Assembly: GCF_018139145.2 (NCBI RefSeq)
Contig: NC_059471.1
Location: forward strand, 42,715,726-42,779,725
Source: Gymnogyps californianus
Lineage: Eukaryota; Chordata; Aves; Accipitriformes; Cathartidae
DNA length: 64,000 nucleotides
Reading direction: 5' to 3'
Shown here: positions 13,416 through 24,951 of the stretch, in pieces
Layout: the number at the start of each line of letters is the position of its first letter
Numbering within the stretch: position 1 is the stretch's first letter
Translations under genes and position numbers: made by a program
The notes under the pieces: generated by a model
The model's input: only the letters and a program-made list of their open reading frames with translations
What the model was told of the DNA's origin: nothing
Database searches by the model: none

Positions 13416-15281
13416 TTTTACTTATGTTTGATTAATACAAATGATGTTGACTTATAAGGTTGGGCAATAATAGGAAAAAAAAAGGTATAACTCCCATGTA
13501 TAAATACAGGCTAATGTGAAACAAAGACTTTCTAGTAAAACTGGTTGACATTCTGGAAAAAAAAGTGTACTACAATGAATAAAAAAGAATTGGAAAGACA
13601 GAGAAAATGCTAACATTTTAGAACATGCTTAGAATATTAAACTACAAAATTTAAAGCAGCATTTTGAGGAATTTAATTATTGATTTCACTGAAATTTATA
13701 TTTGTTGTAGATCTGATTCCACTGTGATTTTCATACTGTGAAATCGAAGGGATTATCTGAGAGAAAAGGTACCATGCTAGATTAACAATGGTGAGATAAT
13801 CTGGCTTTTGAAAAGACAGCTGCTTTTCCTGTGAATGTAATATTGTTTAGCACAACACAGCCTATCAGAAGTGATTTTAACTCTTATACATCAAAAAGGG
13901 ATCTTAATGGATCACAGAAACCAAGATTAAGATTATATATCATTTTGATTTAAATCCATTCCCTTTGAAGTCAAGGGTAAAACTATTCTTGTTTTTAATA
14001 AGAGCAGAGTAAGCACAATGGTAAGAAAAACTTAAAATTTAATAAAAAAATTCTCCCTAAATTCTGTTTAGAAGAAATTCCAGAACATTTTGATGTAGGT
14101 GTATAAAAAGAATCTGAAAGCCAAAGCTGGATTTTATTGTGGCTAGATTTTACATAATCTAAATAAAACAAATCAATAATTTTATTCTTTCAGCATAAAA
14201 GAAGTGGAGTAGTCTGAAAAATTTCACATGAGAATAATGTTTCATTTTGGTAAATAAAGGCAAATAGAAAATGTGTAAAAGGAAATTGAGAATAAAAAAT
14301 AAAATTGAGGATAAATTGAGGATAAAAAGGATCAAGGCACAGAAAACAAATCTGCCATGGATTGCAATTAATAGAAGTAATTCTTTTTTGAAGGTCAGTA
14401 TATAGGTAATCATATTTCTATTGTGTATGAATATAATGTAATCAAAAGGAAGTTCTGGGAATAGAATTAAAATTCAATTTCTAAGTTCATTAGGTATCTG
14501 TGTAGGAGAACTGAATGCTAATGTCTATATTTAATTGCAATTATAATTCTAAAATCTTCTTGGTTTGGTCTCAGAAGCTTATGTTTATGTGAAGCAAAAT
14601 TTGTAGAGAGGTAATATCTTTTATTCAACAAGCTGTTTTAGTTGGGGAAAAATGGACATGCTAGTCTGTGGAAGACTAATTGCAATTCAAAAGTCAACTG
14701 ACTGTGGAAAACTAATATTGAAGATTTTGCAGCTGATTTCTAATTAGGACAGAGAAGCATTTAAAAGATTTAAGCCAGTATACTTAGGCTTCAGAACTGA
14801 AGTTCAGTTTGTGTCAGGAAACAAAGATTTCCATGCATGCTGATGCTGTTAGAAGGAAAGACACATCTTCAAATCAAATGTCCCAAGTAGGAGACTGTAT
14901 GTATTTTTTAATCTCAAATGGTTTCAAAGGTTTCCACTAGGAAAACTCTTTTAACTGCAACCAGAATTCCTTCTCAAAATTGCTAGTGTCAGAGGACTGT
15001 GAGGTTTCTGCTTTTGGACGATGAAATGTTTCCTAAAGGATCAGCAAGCCTTTAAAGAAGAGGTATACTTGGTAGTCCTATTCCCAGAGCCTGTGCCTCC
15101 CTGAAGAGCAGAATTTCATATTCCATTAGTGGCCTTAGGATTCTAAATGATTCAGCTGAGCAGATAGAAAGCATCAATGTCAAATCTACTGCCAAGGCAA
15201 AAGCTCAGAGTATCATTACTGCCAGAAATGATCAACCCTAAAGGGAAGCACAGATGACACTAGTATATTTGCCATATGACC

Positions 15282-15329
15282 TTTATTAGATCAAATGGTC
15301 TAATTTTCCTTATTCCACTTGCATTTATT
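15282..15329 (-). terminator. candidate KLHL1 polyadenylation signals
   Basis: On the minus strand two AATAAA hexamers occur at 15329-15324 and 15287-15282, about 1.1 kb past the KLHL1 stop. The second is followed within 30 bases by a GT-containing stretch (TGTCATCTGTG). They are candidates only. AT-rich DNA holds many chance hexamers, and others lie further downstream. No transcript evidence is available here. Confidence 0.2.
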
Positions 15330-16416
15330 CTGAATTCCCTACTTGCAGTTATTCTTAGTCATAAGTGGAAAGTCACAAATTGGCAGCTCTAATCAGGCAA
15401 AATTGTGCATGTACGAGCATCAGAAAGAAATAAAATGTAGTATTTTTATCCCTCTTGAAATGTTAGAAGAGGCTCTATAGACTGTTCTGGTCATGGTTCA
15501 TCTGTTACATGATGCAGTGGAGGAATAGTATCAATTTTCCAGCTTTTCATGAGCTTCCAACATGCAGAATATGCATTAAACAATGAGATCAGAGCCCACA
15601 TGCCTAAATTGAACATAAGATTAAGAAAGAATTAGGAAACTGTTCTTTTGACTCCCATATTTGCAACAAAGCCCCAGTGCAGCCAAAGGATTCCTTTGTG
15701 TATAATTAGATTAAACACACAGGCTTCCCCTTCAATAGACTCACTTATAAGATGCATTAACACTGGCAAGGAGGTAAAATCTGAAGTTACAAAAAAAAGT
15801 CATCTTGGAGGTTTACTTTCAGTTTTGTTTTTCTTCCTACTGAGAGCAACAGCTCAGTCATTATGAATGAAACTTGAATATCCAGACTTTTCTGCCTCTT
15901 CCCTTCAGTAAGAACCAAACTGCCTATTTAAATGCAAAGGCTATAATCCATTTGAAGACAAGACCTGAACAGAAAAATTTTATATTACTATCTACTTTTC
16001 TCTTTTAAAAAACACAGTTTAGAAGTGATTAAATGTACTTCAATGTTTCTGCAGTTAAAACTTGCAGCCATGAAAACTGTTCTTGTATTCCCTCCTGCTT
16101 CTTGTGTAGAGCTGTCCCTTGATTATCCAGTTCTCCAGGACACATTCATGAGAACAATAGCTGAACTTGCTACTCCACATTCACATATTTAGCCTACAAC
16201 AGCCTGATTTTTTTTCTTGTTCACTGACTGTGAACAGTTTTTGTGATTTTATAGGGCATAAATACTTAATCTTTCTCACTTCCAAACTTCTTCAGGTTTC
16301 TGATCAACAGAGTATTCACTGTGTAAATCCTTGTTCTCATGAAGTTATCATTCCTGTTGTCTGATAGAAAAATAATCATTTCACAGTCAGTAAAATCCTA
16401 AGCAGTGCTGACAAAG

Positions 16417-16476
16417 TCATGGTTGTTTGATGACTACAACACAGGCACCAGCTCTTCCAATATTTAGGGAAGCCAT
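16417..16476 (-). CDS. KLHL1: KLHL1 terminal coding exon (19 codons plus stop)
   Basis: This is the end of the KLHL1 reading frame, too short to be picked up as an open reading frame. The minus strand reads MASLNIGRAGACVVVIKQP followed by TGA at 16419-16417. It is preceded by a strong acceptor, a T-run then CTGCAG at 16477-16490. It joins exon 18136-18307 in phase 0 to give NEWTQ-MASLN. In kelch propellers this C-terminal strand packs into the first blade and closes the ring. The Met is internal, not a translation start. The 3'UTR follows immediately at lower coordinates and its end is uncertain. Confidence 0.96.
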   Translation of the reverse strand: MASLNIGRAGACVVVIKQP

Positions 16477-18135
16477 CTGCAGAAAAAAAGATACAAATTA
16501 ACTAAACAGGAAGAAGCCATGCAAGAGATTGCCAAAGTGCTGTGTCAACATAATTCTAAAATGGTCAAAAATTAATGGGAGTATAAACTGCTAAAAAAAA
16601 TACAACCCACAGTATCCTAGTATTGTAGTTTTAAAGTTACTTACTCACATCTGACATCTTTCACTTGAAAGTGTGAGAACAGAAAAAGAAGAAGAAGTGA
16701 TTTTAGAGCTGTCATCAGTTTTGTGAACTGTTGATATGCAAGGGGTTTCTATAATCTGTAGACTGTAGCTGATGCTTCCACTTTAATCCCTGGGGCAAGG
16801 TCAAGGCTACCAATACCAAAATTGTATGGTTCCAGTATTCCTAAACTAGTTCAAGTGTCCTTTAGAAAAGTTTGGCAGCTTTAGACACTATTCAAGACAA
16901 CACAAGGATTAATAACTCTAGGAGACTAGATCTTGCTGAAACTAACACAGTAGAGTCAGCTTATATGGTATGTAAAAATAATAGTAATGATAATACACTG
17001 TAATTAATGGTACTATGCATATCAAAGCAGAGGTGTTACATGCTTCCTATCTGTCCAAACGTGGTTATTCATGGTTTTTTATGTAGACTGATGGATTTGG
17101 GAAAAGAATCTTTCCAAATTGATTTCTTATTTCCTACAGAATGTCATAAAAATTATCTCTCTTCATTTAATTAATAGTAGCTAAAAAAGATGGACTTCTG
17201 CATTAGCTTTACACCATGTATGTCTACATTTAAGCTTGACAACAGAAGCCCCCCTTTACAATCATAAAAAGAAATAGGCATTTTTGAGTATAATACATCT
17301 GGCCTATTTTAAATGCTTATTTTAGGATAAGATCATGCTTTCAAAGTATGTACTTTTCCTCACTAACTTTAAAGGAACTTAGGGTGACTAATTCAGATGT
17401 AAACATCTACACTGGTAGAACAAATTACTTTTTCAGAAAGTCTTAAAACAGAATTAATAACAGAAAGTGTTGAAATAATCCTTTGTTTCTTTTTAAGTCT
17501 TTGCTATGAATCCAAATCTTTCCAAGTACTACTGTGACATAATAAAATATATTCCTTCTATAACCAAATCACTAGTCCCCAGCTTCTTGCGTTATACCAC
17601 TATTTCTATTATACCTATTAGTTCTTATATAGTTTAACATTAGGAACATACATACAGTTCAACATTTCAAAATATCCATCAAATAGAAGAAAATGGAATT
17701 AAAGAATGAAATGAAAACTTGGCTCTCTACATAAAATAAACAAATTTTCATATAAAGGATCTTCAGGACATGCTGGTTACCAATTAAAATTCCAGATCCA
17801 TTGTAATACTTTTTATGACATTTCTTCTGCATGAAGAAAGATGAAAAAAATTAAAATTACTAATGTTATAGAAATTGATCAGAACAAGAATTTTGTCTGA
17901 AAGGTAACAACATAATATTTCTAATGACTGCTTATTCTGTCTTTTTCCTGTTTCTAAGGATCTAATTCTCTCTTTTCTGTCTTCAGAGGACACTCCTGAC
18001 ATAATAATTGATAAAATACTAGGACTAGTTTTACAGCTATGGCAACGTCAGATACTATACTTTTTTTCAGAAAAGTTTTTATGTACAACTATCAAAATAT
18101 GTTACAGACCAAAAAAATATAGACTTTATGACTAC
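16477..18135 (-). other. KLHL1 intron between kelch-6 exon and terminal exon
   Basis: This 1,659-bp intron is bounded by donor GTAGTC at its upper end and acceptor CTGCAG at its lower end, read on the minus strand. No repeat or embedded gene is recognised. The open frame at 17784-18002 shows no homology signal. Confidence 0.9.
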
Positions 18136-18307
18136 CTGTGTCCATTCATTAGTTTGAGGGTCATATGCTTCCATAGTGTTCAGGTATGTTTGACCATCAT
18201 AGCCACCTACTGCATATAATCTGTCACCAAGGAGACAGACACCAACAGCATCTCGAGGCATACTCAGTGGAGCCACCATTGTCCATGTATCAGTTTTTGG
18301 ATCATAC
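18136..18307 (-). CDS. KLHL1: KLHL1 coding exon, kelch repeat 6
   Basis: This exon has one leading base plus 57 codons, from [15 protein letters not shown] to DPQTNEWTQ. It holds the sixth blade, with GG doublet YAVGGYDG and the TNEW Trp. [17 protein letters not shown] matches KLHL1; KLHL4 and KLHL5 differ at several of these positions as I recall them. The acceptor is CTTTCCTCAG. The donor is CAG then GTAGTC, weaker than the usual GTRAGT. The exon ends in phase 0, so the next exon begins with a whole Met codon. Reading on into the intron yields a few spurious residues before a stop and is not part of the protein. The last strand of the propeller comes from exon 16417-16476. Confidence 0.97.
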
Positions 18308-21300
18308 CTGAGGAAAGAGAAAGGAAGCTGAATGTCCAGGGAGAAGATAAGTGTCAATTCATGCTGATCTTCACCTGAACATAGTCCTTTTTTTCCGGAA
18401 AAAAAAAATCCTTTACCATCCTATCATTAAAAAATATTCTTCCTAACAGCAAAAAGAAAACATACAGATTTATTGTGTTCCCGATTCAAACCTTTAAATA
18501 TTGATTAGGAATTTTTGCTCAGCTAATCTTTTGGAATAAACTAAGGCATTTGTGGGGTAAGGTGTCATAAAAAGAGATTTGAACAGAATATACGAGCAAT
18601 ATCTAGATGTATGTATATTTTTATGTATATATTTTAAACAGGATATTTCTTGTAGCATATTAAAAATATTCTTTCTAAAATTATATTATGCTATATTTTA
18701 ATGTCTAAAATTATACTATACAATATTCACAGCCAGAAAACCTCCCTAAGAATTCAGGGGTTATGCCAAACTGCATTAGAGTTAGATTCTCCTCCCGATA
18801 TTTTATCAAGTGAAGAGAGTAGTACTGGTTTTAAGACACAATCACCATAGAATTTTTAAAACTGAGGGCAAAATTCCTTTTGTATAATGAGAGTCATTTA
18901 AAAATTAAACATTTAGCTTAAGCCATTAATTTAGATATTCATTAACAATGTAAAAATAAGTTAATTTCAGAAGCCATTCCATTGTATCTATTTTAGACAT
19001 CTGTAAAACAGAAATGAATCACCTTTTGATAGTCCCTCTCAGTATGTTACTAAGGATGTCTGGAGTATTAAGTTAAACTAGATACCTAATTTTTAGATGA
19101 CAAATATTACTAAAATAGAATACTGTATCACAGTATGATAGAATTAATTTCATCTGTCCTTAAGCATCTCTACTATGTAGTAGAATCACTGGATAATCAG
19201 TGGAGAAAATAAACAGTTTAAGGATAGAAATCCTTTGACTGACTTTAGTAATTTGCTTAAGTGTAAGGTAGATTACACTTTGGGCATGATAATTTCTCTA
19301 AAATAATTATAAAGGAACTCTATAATGGCTAAAAAACTTATTTATTTACAAGTCCTCTAACTACTATATTGCTATATAAAATTAGGCATCAAATCACTTT
19401 CTCCTACACCTTTAAGAGACAGTTTTAGCTGTAAGTTCATTTTTTCGGGGGGAGTCAAGTTCTTTCAATATATTTTCTTGTAGTCTAAACTTTATCAACT
19501 AGAAGTTGAAAATCCTACAGAAAGTTGTATATACATATGCTTTACAAAAAGGAAAATTCTAGGCTTTTACTACAAAGGCTGACTATAAGAGCACCTGTAA
19601 CTATTTCAGTCATTCATATTTTCAATAAGCAACTAGTAGGAATACTGTTTGAAGTCCCACATTATATTTGAACAATGGAAAATCTTTAATTTTTTTAATA
19701 TAAATATTGCAACAACAATATTACAGTGATTTGCTTGTAACTGCATTTTGGTTCATAAATATGACCTTCAAATTGGACAATAACAGAATTATCTTTAACC
19801 TTGATTAAATTGTTCTTGACAGCTAAACACATTTTGGGAAAAAGTTCTACTCATCTACTGGCTGCTAATCCTTCTGGCTTTATGGGGAATTCTCAGAAAA
19901 TAAGATGTTAAAATTTTGTGTTCAACTTTTTATGTCTAAAATACCATTAAATTGATTGTGTTGTTCATTTTACTTTATTTTTTTAAATTTTCTTTATTTT
20001 ATTTATTCACATTCTTTCTTTTTGCTATACTTCCTTAAGAAGTTTTGAGTTAAATATCTAGATATGTGATAAATGTATTTTAAAACTTGAGAGGAAAATA
20101 CTTTAAAACAATGCTTAAGTATGTGAAAGGGAAATGTACATGTAACAAGCCAAAAAAAAAATTAGTTTTGAATGGATTTTTTTAAAAACTCTGTAACTTT
20201 TTCAACAACAACATCGTATGCCTCTAGCTGAAAGAGTTTCCTAACCAGTGAAATGCATCAGCGTGCATTGTATCTTCACCTGCCTAAAGGCAATAAATTT
20301 TAATGGACTCTTTGATACACGGCTCTTGAATTACAAGGGCCAAGGTGAGGAGGTGTAAAAGCAGGGAAACTAAATACAATTGACATCTTTGGACTTTTTT
20401 TTTTTTTTTTTAATAAACAGGCATGCAAGGCTAAACAGAATTCTTATAACTCAATTCTGTCAACAAAATAGAACTGCACAAGAACTTGTTTTTTGTAATC
20501 TCCAGGAAAATGTCTGAGATTTCTTATATCCTTTCTTCTGCTAAAAACAACTGTACATTTCATCTTTATAATAACTAGGTATGCCCTAGGGTGAGAAGGG
20601 TTATGATAAAGCTTTCAGAATGTGGAAAGAAAATTAGAAATCAAGGTGAGACAAAGGGGAAAAACTATAGATCACTTGCATATGTTTTTAATAGCTGTCA
20701 AGTTTTGAGTAACATTTGGAAAAGAAAACTACTTTATAAAATCTACAAAAATATGTCAAAAATTGTATAATTCTTAAAAAGGAACTAGTTATTTTGCCTT
20801 TAAAAATGAATACAACATTGTACTATCCCAGCTTGTGAAGAGCAGACAAACATAACTATTTTTTTATTTTGGAATGCTTGAATCCATAGGAAATCCTTTA
20901 CAATTGCATCAACCTTAGAAGAGTTCAAACTGGGAGTCCTAATTACTATTGAGGAGGATTTTAGCAGTAGCATTTAAAAAACACATATGTGCTTTCACTA
21001 GATTTACATAATCTCAAAAATAAATTTTAAAACATTATGTCTAGTTTGACAGTCTTCCAGGAGCAAATTGGTATTTGAATACAGCACATCCTATCAGGCT
21101 ACATCAGAATGACAAAATGACTGAAGCAGAGACTCATTCCTGAAGAAGAAAAGAGATTTAGTTAAAAAAGATGCCCTAGATATTTACAGAAAGTAAAACT
21201 TTCAGAGAGATATAAAATAACTTACTATAATAGACCTCATTGTCACTTACTAGTCTTTGGTTTCCTAAGTTATTGAGACATTTTCTTGTTTTTGAAGATG

Positions 21301-22898
21301 ATACATTATTTTTGAATGTAAAAATAGACACACTAAATCACATCCCAGCCACTTCATAAACTTGTCAATCTCTGGGAGGGCCATGAGAGTTTTTTCACGT
21401 TTTAGTGGAGTCCACCGGTTAATTCACATCCACTCTATGCAAGGTAATAGCCTTACAAGTCCTGATTTGTTAGTCTCAACTTTTAGTCTGGAAGTTAACT
21501 GCCCATGAAATACATTATCCGCATTTTTTACTATCAGTGCAAAAATACCTACACGAGGAACACTGTATAATGTCATTCAGATACCAGTACATAAAATAGC
21601 TTAAGGATATGTGGTTTAGTTTGTTGTTACAATCCCCCCTGAGACAGACAAATATGTGATGGGATGTGGTTTGTCTTCAACACCAGAAGGGTTTTCTTCT
21701 CAGAGACTGAAAAATGAAAGAAAAGCTCCCTTACAAGTACCAGTAAGCTGAAGTAGTAGGAAAGATTTCATACTTATTAATATTGTCACTAGTAGTCTTA
21801 ATATAAATTTATTTCATTGAAAATTCGGTTATTGTTCCTCATAAACAGAAGCCCATGAGGATATGCCCTGTAAATACAGGCATCATGGGATTTCTCTGAT
21901 GAACTTTCCATCTGTTGGAGATGAGAAGTAAAGTATTTGGCAGTCTGTGATCTTTGCTTACATACAGTAGAGATGGGAATGAGACTGAGCAAAATCATAT
22001 GGATAACATAAGGAGTAAGTTTTAACTTATAATTTTTGGATTACATATTGGGTAACTGGTAAATGCCAAGCCAGATTCAGCAGAAGCAATAACTGACATT
22101 TAATTAAAGTTTAACCCCTTCAGAAAATAAATAAATAGATAAATCTCTCCCAGCGCCTATCTTTACTTGTATGTTAAGATAAACCAACTACTCAAACATA
22201 TCTACTTTAACCTTTGCAACCTGTACATATTTGGCGAGTGTATTTTCCTTATTATATTTTAAAGCATACAGAAACAGAAAAAAGTCAAACCTTCATGAAA
22301 AATTTGAAGAGTACCTTCAAATTGAATGCTATAGTCACTCTAACTGTGCCCTACTGTGCTACTAGATATTCTTGAATTTGCAGAATATCCACTTGCAAAA
22401 TTCAGGGTACTGTAAATACAGTGTATAAGGCTTATATCAACACATCAGGAAGTGGCAGTGTTGCTAAAGGAAGCAAAGTCATGTACTGTAAATATCCATC
22501 ACTTAAGCAGTTCTATGTTTCTTCTTCGCTTGGCTACACTTTTAGAGTTACAAAATACTTCTAAACACAATTTGGTGTTTTAAAATTATTTCACGGCTGA
22601 ATTTTTGTCTCTGCAATGTGTAATATCATGCCTTAAAACCAAAAATTTCTTAAATGAGATGTGAAAAAAGTGGATTTTTGTGTCCATGATAATATGTAAT
22701 AGTACTGTGAAAAAAAGGGAAAGAAAATAACCTTCAAAGAAATTGTCTTCTACAAACCTCTATGGAATTTTTCAAGTAAATAATAATTTGGCATTTCTTG
22801 GGGTAAAAACATCTGTTTAATTTTATCATCACTTAGCTAAGAAAATGATGATATTGGACGTTATTATGTATTCAAAAAATGTATGTATAATTGGATAC
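18308..22898 (-). other. KLHL1 intron, 4.6 kb
   Basis: AT-rich intron between exons 22899-23111 and 18136-18307. It holds short simple repeats (an A/T run near 20397-20412, and AAAT-type repeats near 22124-22144). No transposable element or RNA gene could be identified. Confidence 0.9.
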
Positions 22899-23111
22899 CT
22901 TTCTACATAGTCCAGCAGTCGGGAACAATGGTTAGAAGCAGGAGCATCATGGCCTCCAACTGCATAAAGAAAGCCATCACATGTAGCCACTCCTACACCT
23001 CCTCTTCTCTTACACATAGGAGCACACATATTCCATTTATTTGTGTGAGGATCATAATATTCCATTGAACTCAAACACGAACTTCCATCCCGACCTCCAA
23101 CTGAATATAAC
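22899..23111 (-). CDS. KLHL1: KLHL1 coding exon, kelch repeats 4 and 5
   Basis: This exon encodes 70 full codons, starting [15 protein letters not shown] and ending [10 protein letters not shown]. It includes two GG doublets, YSVGGRDG and YAVGGHDA, so it spans most of blades 4 and 5. The [13 protein letters not shown] segment is the conserved loop before the second blade. The acceptor is a pyrimidine-rich CTTCTTTAG. The donor is AG followed by GTATCC, which fits the consensus only at the GT and position +3. The leftover AG joins the first G of exon 18136-18307 to make Arg in VERYDPK. Open reading continues a short way into the intron before a stop, so an unspliced transcript would be truncated. 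No frameshift or stop is seen inside the exon. Confidence 0.97.
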
Positions 23112-24927
23112 CTAAAGAAGTCCACACATAGAAAAATGTTAATAAAACAAGAGTTCAGAACTGTAGAAATAAAAACAAGGAGCATCTGGGTTTCTATCTG
23201 ACATCAGCAAACAGGAAAAAGAAAAAAACATAATCTCTCAAAATCATATGAATTTCATATGGTAGTAAACATAGATGATTTTAATATTATTACCAAATTC
23301 ACATACTACTTAGTGCTTTGCCCACCTGGATAGAAAGGAAGACAGTTTCTTTCTCGTAATGGATATTTTCATTCTTTGATTACAGCATGTACTGCCAAGA
23401 GTGCCGTAAGTGACATGCAGATTTGTCTTTATAGAGTTATAAATCACGTAAGCAGGGTTGCTGCCTAACTGCTCATCGTCTATGAGGTGGAAGTGAAAGT
23501 GCTAACTTATAATTGGTAACCCAGACAAGCAAGAAATATACAATCCATTTATTATAGTTTCTCTATGTTTTTATTGTGCATCGAAGTATTGGGAATTAGT
23601 CTGACAACTGCTGTCCTGTATTTTAATATTCTCTCTTGCATAATTCTTTAATACTGAATAGATTCACAGTTTTCTAATTCTCCCTTCTTGCAAAAAAAAA
23701 AAAAAAAAGAGGAAAAAAACCCCCGAAGTACTGCATAAGCTCTGTATGGTAAAGTACAAACCATATGGAAAACCGTAGTCAGTCTTTGATCTAGTATTCA
23801 GCCTATTCCACATACAAAACTATCAGTGGGACACTCATGTCCGGAATGAATTTTACACTTACAATATAGTAGAGCTCAAATATGCAGTGCATTGCAGAAA
23901 AGAATATCGCATTATGTTTTAAACACGGATTTTTAAAAAGTATTACCTTGGTTTCAAGGAACTTGGCTATATTGAAGAAAAGTCTTGCCCACACTAACAT
24001 TAACGTGTCTACTCAGCAAGTAAGAAAATGATACCCCCAGGCACTGTATCTTGATTTTCTTCATCAGAATATATTATGAGGATTGAGTTCTGTAGGGAAG
24101 TAATGGAAAACTTCTGAAAATATTTTAAATTTGAAATGGCAAAAATGTGGTTTAACAAAAAATGTGTTGTAACTATCTGCAGGCAAGAAACTTGCTTCTT
24201 TCCTCCCTTTAAAAAGGTTCCCAGGAGGAAACAGTTCTGATATCGTTCTTTCCTGCTATTACCATGCTGCATTCTTTTCTTATATGAATCCTTTTGCAGT
24301 CTGTTGCCTTTTCTACAGTGCCTGGAGATTAACTAATAGAAACACAGGCTATTTTAAAGTCCAACCACCGAGCAATTTAGGATGCAAAAGCTGTCTGTGT
24401 GAAGCAATTATTCATTTGGAAGCTTTTACTGTCCTAAGCGCTCCATGAATTCAGAGCTACTTAAATGTGCATTTACTATTACATTTCATTGGCATGGATG
24501 CTGATGAATAAGGAAGTACCGTACTACCACTAAATATGTCACTGAAGCCATAGAATATTTTGGTACTGCCTGACAGACATACTTGTGCTCTGACTAAAGT
24601 AGCCAGGAGAATCCATACTCCTCTATGAGAGATGTTAAAGCAAATACACTTTTTTGCAACTATTTCTGTGGATCCAGCCCTAAGACATTTACCTTTCTAT
24701 ATGATTATCAGATACCTACAGGTGGGATCCAATTCGAGATCAAGACACCTACATGTAAGTGTTAATCTGTGGGTGTCTACGGTGTCTAAATTGCTGTTAT
24801 GCTTAGGGTAGCCAGCCGAGCCTAAAGAACAATTTGGTTCACCAGCCACAACCATACTTTTTTTCTTCAGCATAGAATAAGAACTGCAGAACAGCACTAA
24901 AAAATTTCAAACATGTGATCCAAATAC

Positions 24928-24951
24928 ATTTACATTAATATAAATGTAAAT
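24928..24951. repeat. 9-bp inverted repeat, 6-base loop
   Basis: ATTTACATT at 24928-24936 pairs exactly with AATGTAAAT at 24943-24951. It is AT-rich and may be chance, but it sits inside an interval with several old-repeat words. Confidence 0.6.

Larger units (their letters stand above)
8310..16416. other. KLHL1 3'UTR and downstream flank, no other gene
   Basis: The part next to 16416 is KLHL1 3'UTR on the minus strand, with an unknown end. The rest is AT-rich DNA. It contains a T-run at 12914-12935 and a 25-bp tandem duplication at 13366-13415. Words like those of the 8150-8309 hairpin appear around 9010-9260. The open frames at 12751-13231 on both strands cross the T-run and are not coding. 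Confidence 0.55.

Noticed and set aside
15690..15760. Possible KLHL1 C-terminal exon (minus-strand EACVFN read)
   Set aside because: Only a weak likeness to GACVVVIK. The exact match at 16417-16476 replaced it.
18079..18135. Read-through of the kelch-6 exon giving VVIKS, resembling the true VVVIKQP ending
   Set aside because: The true terminal exon is at 16417-16476 with correct splice sites. The likeness is coincidental intron translation after the GTAGTC donor.
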